Positions 41,468-46,189 of a stretch of DNA of 46,189 nucleotides are shown here, piece after piece. This stretch comes from Elusimicrobiota bacterium (GTDB lineage: Bacteria; Elusimicrobiota; Elusimicrobia; UBA1565; UBA9628). The first letter of the stretch is position 1. The number at the start of each line of letters is the position of its first letter. The position numbers and the translations under genes were made by a program. The notes below the pieces were generated by a model. It ran no database searches, had not been told where the DNA came from, and saw only the letters and a program-made list of their open reading frames with translations. The stretch is from NCBI GenBank assembly GCA_023249675.1, contig JAHFCE010000024.1, forward strand, positions 1 through 46,189, read 5' to 3'.

Positions 41468-42655
41468 CTAGCGACGAACGAGACGAACGATCGTTTCGAC
41501 GTGGTCCGTGTGCGGAAAGAGGTCCGCCACGACGAGACGCTCAACAGCGTAGCGCGGGCCCAGGATCTTGAGGTCCCGCCCCAACGAGTCGGGATTGCAG
41601 GAGACGTAAAAGATCAACGGCGGCGCTATCTCGAGCAGGGCCGCTGTCGCCTTCGCGTGCAGTCCGGCCCGCGGCGGGTCCACGATGACGGCCGCGGGTC
41701 GCATGTCGAGCAACGACGGCAGGATCAGCTCGACGGCCGCGCAGTAGAACTCGCAGTTCGCAAAACCGTTGCGCTCGGCGTTTGACTTCGCATCGGCCAC
41801 GGCCGAGGAATTTGATTCGACGCCGACGACCTTGCGCGCGGCCGCGGCCAAAGACAGCGCAATGCCGCCGCCTCCGCAGTACAGATCGAGAATGAGCCCG
41901 GACTCAAGCTCGCGCGTCCAAGAGCGCAGCAGGCCGTACAACGCCTCAGCGCCCCTGGTGTTAGTCTGAAAAAATGATTGCGGAGAAATCCGGTAATCGA
42001 CGGCGCCGTCGGGGAAGTACAAGGTCTCGGTGATAGACCCCGGACCCATGAGCACCGCCATCGAATCCGAGATCGCGGTATCGGATGCTTTGGAGTTGGA
42101 GCCAAGAAGAATGGTCGTCGCGGGATAGGACGATAGAACCGCCTCTATGAAGGAAGGCTGTGGAATTTGGCCGTTGGTCGTGACGAGCACGACCATGCGC
42201 TCGGGACGGTTCTTGGCCTCGCGGATGACAAGGTGCCGCAAAACGCCCTCTTTTTTATGGGCATTGTACGGAGGCACCTTTTCACGCTCGGCCCATTGCC
42301 GCACGGAGGAAAGCAACTTGGCCGCCTCGAGACTGGGAAGGTGGCATTCCTGAAGGTCGAGGATCTCATACCAACGCCCTTTGGGTTTCAGACCCAGCTT
42401 CAGCCACCGGCCTTCGACGGGCGGGTAAACGTCCCCGAAACTGAACTCCATCTTGTTTCGGTAGTTCCACGGATCGGGAGAGCCGAGAACAGCGGGCTCC
42501 GGCAAACCCGCGATGCCCGCCAAGGCGGCCAAGACCTTGTCTTTTTTTAAGACAAGCTGGGCCTCATAGGACTTGTCCTGGAGGGAGCACCCGCCGCACG
42601 TCCCGAAATGGCGGCAGCGGACGGACTCAGTTGTCGAACTTAAAGTGGCGGACAT
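41468..42655 (-). CDS. rlmD: 23S rRNA (uracil-5-)-methyltransferase, RlmD/RumA type
   Basis: 395 residues from ATG 42655; a GTG at 42679 is possible. The iron-sulfur cluster cysteines are in CRHFGTCGGC (C-x5-C-x2-C) plus a later Cys in LQECHLPS, which separates RlmD-like enzymes from TrmA. The methyltransferase domain has QSFFQTNTRGAEALY, ILDLYCGGGGIALSLA, VIVDPPRAGLH, and the catalytic cysteine in FYVSCNPDSLGRDL. There is no clear N-terminal TRAM domain, so it is shorter than E. coli RlmD. It forms m5U in 23S rRNA. The tRNA-Arg lies just downstream on the same strand. Confidence 0.88.
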   Translation of the reverse strand: MSATLSSTTESVRCRHFGTCGGCSLQDKSYEAQLVLKKDKVLAALAGIAGLPEPAVLGSPDPWNYRNKMEFSFGDVYPPVEGRWLKLGLKPKGRWYEILDLQECHLPSLEAAKLLSSVRQWAEREKVPPYNAHKKEGVLRHLVIREAKNRPERMVVLVTTNGQIPQPSFIEAVLSSYPATTILLGSNSKASDTAISDSMAVLMGPGSITETLYFPDGAVDYRISPQSFFQTNTRGAEALYGLLRSWTRELESGLILDLYCGGGGIALSLAAAARKVVGVESNSSAVADAKSNAERNGFANCEFYCAAVELILPSLLDMRPAAVIVDPPRAGLHAKATAALLEIAPPLIFYVSCNPDSLGRDLKILGPRYAVERLVVADLFPHTDHVETIVRLVRR

Positions 42656-42795
42656 CTTCGCGGAGGTCCATGGTATCACATCGAGCCCCGTCGGGTCCGC
42701 GGACTGAAGGTCCCGAAATTTCCTAGGCCCTCTCCCATCTTAAAAAAGGACCAACGACCCCCCAAGGAGCTGCTCGAAGTTAATAGGATTCGCGC

Positions 42796-44130
42796 ATGAA
42801 CAAACAGCCCCGACTTTTCCCCGCGCTTGTCTCCGCCTCTCTTTTCCTCGCCTCCGGTCCGCTTCCTGCCGCCGCGCAGATGCGCGCGCAGGTGAACGCC
42901 GGCTCCAGCGCCATAGTTCCCGTTGTGCCCGCAATTGGCGGCGTCAACCTGCCGAGCGCCGGCGCCTGGTCGAACGCGCTCACTGTGGTCGGCCCCAACG
43001 GCTTGCTCGCCGCTCCGAGCATAGCGCCCGCGCCTCTCGCGTCCGCGGTTCCGACCGCCGCCGTCCCAGCACCCGCAGCCCTGACCATCGCCGCGCAGCA
43101 GGCCGCCGCGGCGCGCAGCGCCGAGTCTCCCGCCGCGAATGCGCCGGCCGCCGCAGTCCCCACCGCTCCGGCCCAGGAGAGCGGGGTCGGCCGCGCCCTC
43201 GACACACTTCTTAATCGCCCCGCGGCCGCCGTTTCGTTTGACGGCGCCGCCGCGAGGTCCGTCCCGCTCATTACCAACTCCTGGTATTACCGCGCGCCCA
43301 ACCTCAGCGAGGACGGCAAGATCATCGCCACCGTGCGCAACGGCGCCGCCAGATCCAAGACGTTCCAGTCCCTCAATAGTGAGTTCAGCAATCGGGGCGG
43401 GTACTACCTCATCGACGATACCCCAAACGCCCGCAACATGGCCGCCGCCGCCGTGGACTCCAGCGGCCGCCCAGTCATCCTCCTGACCAACGACCTGCTC
43501 AACCGGGACAACGGACGCTGGGAGGACATCTACCGCGGCGCCCCCTGGGAGTTCATCGCCGCGGTGATCGCCCGCGAGCAGGTCCTCCACAACGGCTGGT
43601 ACGGCGTCATCCCCGCCTCCGCCGAGAAGCTGGCCGTCTCCTTCATGAACATGGTGCATGTCTTCGTCGACCTCACCAACGGCACCTCCCGCTCCTGGGC
43701 CACCGACAAGGACTTCCAGGCCGTCATCGGCGACCGCACCAGCAACGTGCAGTGGAACTGGTTTGAGCAACTCGTCGCCGCCGGCCGCGCCGCCGCCTCG
43801 GGCGTGGGCACCAACTCCGGCCACCTCATCGGTAGCAAGTTCTTCTCCTGGATCCGGAACTACACCGCGCCCCAGGAAAAGGCCGCCACGCCCGCCTTCC
43901 AGTACTCTCTCTGGGAGCAGCTCAAGGGAACGTACCACCGCCCCGGCGACGTCAAGCACGGTCAGCCCCTGCCGCCGAACGCTCCTCGGATCGATCAAGC
44001 GACTTACGACCAAGCCGCCTACCGCGCCTATGGCGCCGACGGCAAGGGCAACGCCCAAAACGGCGGACTGGACACGAAGACCGTCTACGGTTTGATCATC
44101 CAGTGGCTGAGAGGCCGCTCTGAGATCTGA
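42796..44130 (+). CDS. Unknown exported protein with Ala/Pro-rich N-terminal region
   Basis: 444 residues. A signal peptide (LFPALVSASLFLASGPLPAAAQ, cleaved after about residue 28) is followed by a low-complexity Ala/Pro/Val region to about residue 140. A globular domain begins at VPLITNSWYYRAPN. Within it GGYYLIDDTPNARNMAAAA, PWEFIAAVIAREQVLHNGW and MVHVFVDLTNG look conserved but match no family I can name. AGGA lies upstream of the ATG. The downstream exported protein starts 24 bases after its stop, so the two probably form an operon and act together outside the inner membrane. Confidence 0.8.
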   Translation: MNKQPRLFPALVSASLFLASGPLPAAAQMRAQVNAGSSAIVPVVPAIGGVNLPSAGAWSNALTVVGPNGLLAAPSIAPAPLASAVPTAAVPAPAALTIAAQQAAAARSAESPAANAPAAAVPTAPAQESGVGRALDTLLNRPAAAVSFDGAAARSVPLITNSWYYRAPNLSEDGKIIATVRNGAARSKTFQSLNSEFSNRGGYYLIDDTPNARNMAAAAVDSSGRPVILLTNDLLNRDNGRWEDIYRGAPWEFIAAVIAREQVLHNGWYGVIPASAEKLAVSFMNMVHVFVDLTNGTSRSWATDKDFQAVIGDRTSNVQWNWFEQLVAAGRAAASGVGTNSGHLIGSKFFSWIRNYTAPQEKAATPAFQYSLWEQLKGTYHRPGDVKHGQPLPPNAPRIDQATYDQAAYRAYGADGKGNAQNGGLDTKTVYGLIIQWLRGRSEI

Positions 44131-44154
44131 CGTTTTTTCTGAATAGGAGAAACT

Positions 44155-45864
44155 ATGAGAACCAACCAAGTGCTGTCAAAAGCCGCCGCAACCGCTCTTC
44201 TGTTCGTCCTGACGGTTGGCCCGCTTCGGGCTGAAACGCCGACCCTGAGCGCTCCTGAAGCCTGCCAACAGCTCGAGGCGCAAGCTCGTCGTCTGTTGGC
44301 CGAGAAAGTTCGCTGCGAGGTCGGCCCCTCCGGCCTGATCCTGCGGGATGCCTCCGCTGCGGGCCTCAAGACGCTCCAGCGCAAGCTGTTCCCCACTCAG
44401 CGCTACCTCGGTTACGCCGTCGGGCCGGACCTCGCTCAGACTGCCCAGACGTCGACCGGGCCTTCCCAGACGGTGGCTCAACGGCAGGCGACCCAGCTCC
44501 AAACAGCCTCGATGCGCCTGAAGGATTCCCCGGCCATGGCGCAGGCCGTCGACGCGAACTTCGACAACAGCGCTTCCCACCCGGACCTCGCCCTCGGCGC
44601 GGACACCAACGCCTGGGGACTCTTGACCCGAAAGGCGGCCGTGCTCGCCGGCGCGGCAGGAGCGGTCATGATGCAAAGCGGCCCGCCCGGCAGCGATGAC
44701 GACGGGCCTCCCGGCAGCAATGATGGCCCCCCCGGCAGCAACGATGGGCCTCCCGGCAGCAATGACGGGCCCCCGGGCAGCGGAAATCCCCCCGGCCACA
44801 ATCCTCCCGGCGGCAGCACGCCGCCTTCCCGCCCGGCCCCGGTCTGGCGCAGCTCCTTTCCGCCTCCGGCGCCGAATTGGTGGAACACCGACTTCGACCA
44901 TTACGATTGGTGGAGCAACCTGCCTTCCGGCTACGACCGCCCCTACCGGGACCAGAGCAACCCGGACTCCTTCCTCTACTACAGCGGCTGGTACCGCTGG
45001 CGGGACGTCTTCACGATGAACTGGGAGAGGACGGAAGACACGGCCTCCATCAGCCGCACGCCGGCCAACCAGCAGCAGATCCAGTCAGTCTCGTTGACCA
45101 GCGAGGTCCACCGCGAGTCCAAAGAATGCTACTACCAGGCCGTCTACCGCTACGACTGGGCCCAGGGCGGCTTCCACGGCTCTCACTGGGAAGAGAACTT
45201 CAACGGATACAAGGCACGCTGCATCCGGCTGCCCACCGAGTACGGACAGCCTCGGGTTTACACGACGAATATCGCCTTCGACCTGAACCTGGTTCAAGGC
45301 CAGGACCTGCCCTGGGAGTCCGACGTCATCCGCGTCAGCTATAACGGTTCAGGACAGCCGCGCTACGACTTCTCGGGCGCAGCCTACAACTACACCCCCC
45401 GGCTTGACGCCCAGCGCTCAGGCAGCGAGAGCGTGACTCTCGTCGCCGGAACCAAAAAACTGCGCGCGCCCGAGTCCGACAAGGTGCAGGCCTTCCTCCG
45501 GGTCAACGCCGGCAAGATCGAGCTCGTGATCAACGATGACCGGGCCTCGTATTATCAGGGCGAGACCCTCCGGGTCAACGCGCGGATCGTGCGGCGCGTC
45601 GTCACCAAGACGAAGGGCCGTCTCTGGGGATGGAACGAGAAGAACGTCGACTCGGTCATCTACAGCCAGCCTCTGGACATCCTGGTGGGGGCCAACAATC
45701 CCCAGAGCGTCACGGACCTGACGGGCCAGGTCAGTGCGCCCAAGCCCGCCAACGCCGTGAGCTCCAGCGTCTTCATCGACTCCTGGGATTTCAGCCGCGT
45801 CAACAGCCGAATCAGCACCGGTGCGGTGATCCAACGCGGGCAAGGCAACAACGTTCCCAACTAG
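44155..45864 (+). CDS. Unknown exported protein with collagen-like GPPGSND repeats
   Basis: 569 residues with a good ribosome-binding site (AATAGGAGAAACT before the ATG) and signal peptide (AAATALLFVLTVGPLRA). Residues about 27-85 form a small domain. A possible membrane-interacting segment (AAVLAGAAGAVMMQ) precedes a repeat of GPPGSND units (about 176-210) and a Pro-rich stretch. The C-terminal 330 residues are rich in Trp, Tyr and Asp (NWWNTDFDHYDWWSNLPSGY) and likely beta-structured. The repeats are collagen-like in spacing only over a short stretch. No family recognised. Surface or matrix location is inferred. Confidence 0.8.
   Translation: MRTNQVLSKAAATALLFVLTVGPLRAETPTLSAPEACQQLEAQARRLLAEKVRCEVGPSGLILRDASAAGLKTLQRKLFPTQRYLGYAVGPDLAQTAQTSTGPSQTVAQRQATQLQTASMRLKDSPAMAQAVDANFDNSASHPDLALGADTNAWGLLTRKAAVLAGAAGAVMMQSGPPGSDDDGPPGSNDGPPGSNDGPPGSNDGPPGSGNPPGHNPPGGSTPPSRPAPVWRSSFPPPAPNWWNTDFDHYDWWSNLPSGYDRPYRDQSNPDSFLYYSGWYRWRDVFTMNWERTEDTASISRTPANQQQIQSVSLTSEVHRESKECYYQAVYRYDWAQGGFHGSHWEENFNGYKARCIRLPTEYGQPRVYTTNIAFDLNLVQGQDLPWESDVIRVSYNGSGQPRYDFSGAAYNYTPRLDAQRSGSESVTLVAGTKKLRAPESDKVQAFLRVNAGKIELVINDDRASYYQGETLRVNARIVRRVVTKTKGRLWGWNEKNVDSVIYSQPLDILVGANNPQSVTDLTGQVSAPKPANAVSSSVFIDSWDFSRVNSRISTGAVIQRGQGNNVPN
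44682..44782 (+). repeat. Tandem 21-base repeats encoding GPPGSND
   Basis: About four to five imperfect 21-base units (GGGCCTCCCGGCAGCAATGA and variants) in frame, so each unit adds seven residues. Third positions differ between copies, which suggests the repeat is maintained for its protein sequence, although slippage could still change copy number. Confidence 0.85.
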
Positions 45865-45877
45865 ACCGGCTGCAAGC

Positions 45878-45919
45878 AAAGTGGCGGGGAAGTTTTATCT
45901 TCCCCGCCACTTTTTTTTT
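45878..45919 (+). terminator. Rho-independent terminator between the exported-protein operon and ychF
   Basis: AAAGTGGCGGGGAAG and CTTCCCCGCCACTTT pair perfectly around a TTTTAT loop, followed by a run of Ts on the plus strand (45911-45919, partly inside the stem). It lies between convergent genes and may also stop minus-strand transcription from ychF, though that side has only a short T-run. Confidence 0.92.
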
Positions 45920-45923
45920 GGGT

Positions 45924-46189
45924 TCAGTTGGCGAACTTGAAGTGGCAGATGTCGCCGTCTTTGACCGCGTACTCCTTGCCCTCGGAGCGGATCAGGCCCT
46001 TCTCGCGCAGCGCCGCCTCGGAGCCATATTGGTCAATTTCGCTGTAAGCGAAAATGTCGGCCTTGATGAAGCCTTTCTCGAAGTCGGTGTGGATCACGCC
46101 GGCGGCCCGGGGAGCCTTGTCGCCGACGTGGATGGTCCAGGCGCGGACTTCCTCGACGCCGACGGTGAAGTACGAGCACAGGCCGAGGG
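45924..46189 (-). CDS. ychF: Redox-regulated ATPase YchF (Obg-like), partial: C-terminus only
   Basis: The last 87 or so residues are present; the gene continues beyond the window edge. They read SYFTVGVEEVRAWTIHVGDK, then a PRAAGVIHTDFEKGFIKAD segment and DGDICHFKFAN before TGA. This is the highly conserved TGS-domain end of YchF, an ATP-preferring member of the Obg GTPase group that binds ribosomes. The G-domain is outside the window. Confidence 0.95.
   Translation of the reverse strand, partial: LGLCSYFTVGVEEVRAWTIHVGDKAPRAAGVIHTDFEKGFIKADIFAYSEIDQYGSEAALREKGLIRSEGKEYAVKDGDICHFKFAN

Noticed and set aside
42676-44169. 497-codon minus-strand frame opposite the exported protein
   Set aside because: Gly/Val/Arg-rich mirror of the Ala/Pro-rich plus-strand gene, which has a signal peptide and ribosome-binding site.
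44682-44782. Short regular repeats as a CRISPR array
   Set aside because: The units are contiguous without spacers, in frame, and encode GPPGSND inside an exported protein.

Overview
The window reads as chromosomal DNA of a GC-rich, diderm (Gram-negative-type) bacterium. The diderm call rests on an LptD homologue, a very large SprA-like outer-membrane protein ending in Phe, lipoprotein signals and O-antigen/capsule-type genes. A member of Elusimicrobiota or a similar deep-branching diderm phylum would fit the Ala/Pro-rich exported proteins and the mix of genes, but no phylogenetic marker was tested, so the phylum is only a guess. There is no sign of phage, plasmid or CRISPR. The one clear mobile element is a REP-associated tyrosine transposase (RAYT/IS200-like) unit.

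Layout. (1) 1-5169, minus strand: a surface-glycan operon running Wzz-like chain-length protein, Gfo/Idh/MocA oxidoreductase, CMP-nonulosonate cytidylyltransferase (NeuA), SDR dehydrogenase, nonulosonate synthase (NeuB) and a CBS-aminotransferase fusion cut by the window edge. Most junctions overlap by a few bases. Together they should make and activate a sialic/legionaminic-type nine-carbon sugar. (2) 5273-7320, plus: a GT2 glycosyltransferase and a Wzx-type flippase. (3) 7321-11941: a palindromic repeat island, an AAA/DUF4143 ATPase whose stop overlaps the start of lptD, lptD itself, and a second DUF4143 ATPase on the opposite strand with its own strong promoter. (4) 11992-15660, plus: polyprenyl-phosphate sugar-1-phosphate transferase, sugar aminotransferase and GT4 glycosyltransferase. 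(5) 15724-21276: the 1850-residue SprA-like protein with its own sigma70-type promoter. (6) 21240-24660, minus: methyltransferase, alpha/beta hydrolase and YgiQ radical-SAM protein, coupled by overlaps. (7) 24817-31322: an unknown membrane protein, a small putative lipoprotein, a four-repeat PPC lipoprotein, the RAYT element and a class A penicillin-binding protein. (8) 31382-37656: ComF, an orphan histidine kinase, and three nucleotide-sugar enzymes (UDP-HexNAc dehydrogenase, UDP-glucose dehydrogenase, UDP-xylose synthase). (9) 37659-42655: ferredoxin-NADP reductase, a small membrane protein, TrmO, an MFS transporter, a tRNA-Arg and an RlmD-type rRNA methyltransferase. (10) 42796-45864: two unknown exported proteins in tandem, the second with a collagen-like repeat. 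A strong terminator follows, then the 3' end of ychF.

The dominant theme is the cell envelope: sugar-nucleotide synthesis, lipid-linked assembly (initiating transferase, glycosyltransferases, flippase, chain-length control), LPS export (LptD), peptidoglycan synthesis (PBP1A) and a large outer-membrane protein.

The most unusual items are: the RAYT element, whose terminal inverted repeat encodes part of the signal peptide of the neighbouring lipoprotein; a tRNA-Arg with anticodon GCG whose leader and trailer extend the acceptor stem to 22 positions and run into a U-tract; the CBS-aminotransferase fusion; the twin-hairpin repeat at 7346-7426; and two DUF4143 ATPases bracketing lptD.
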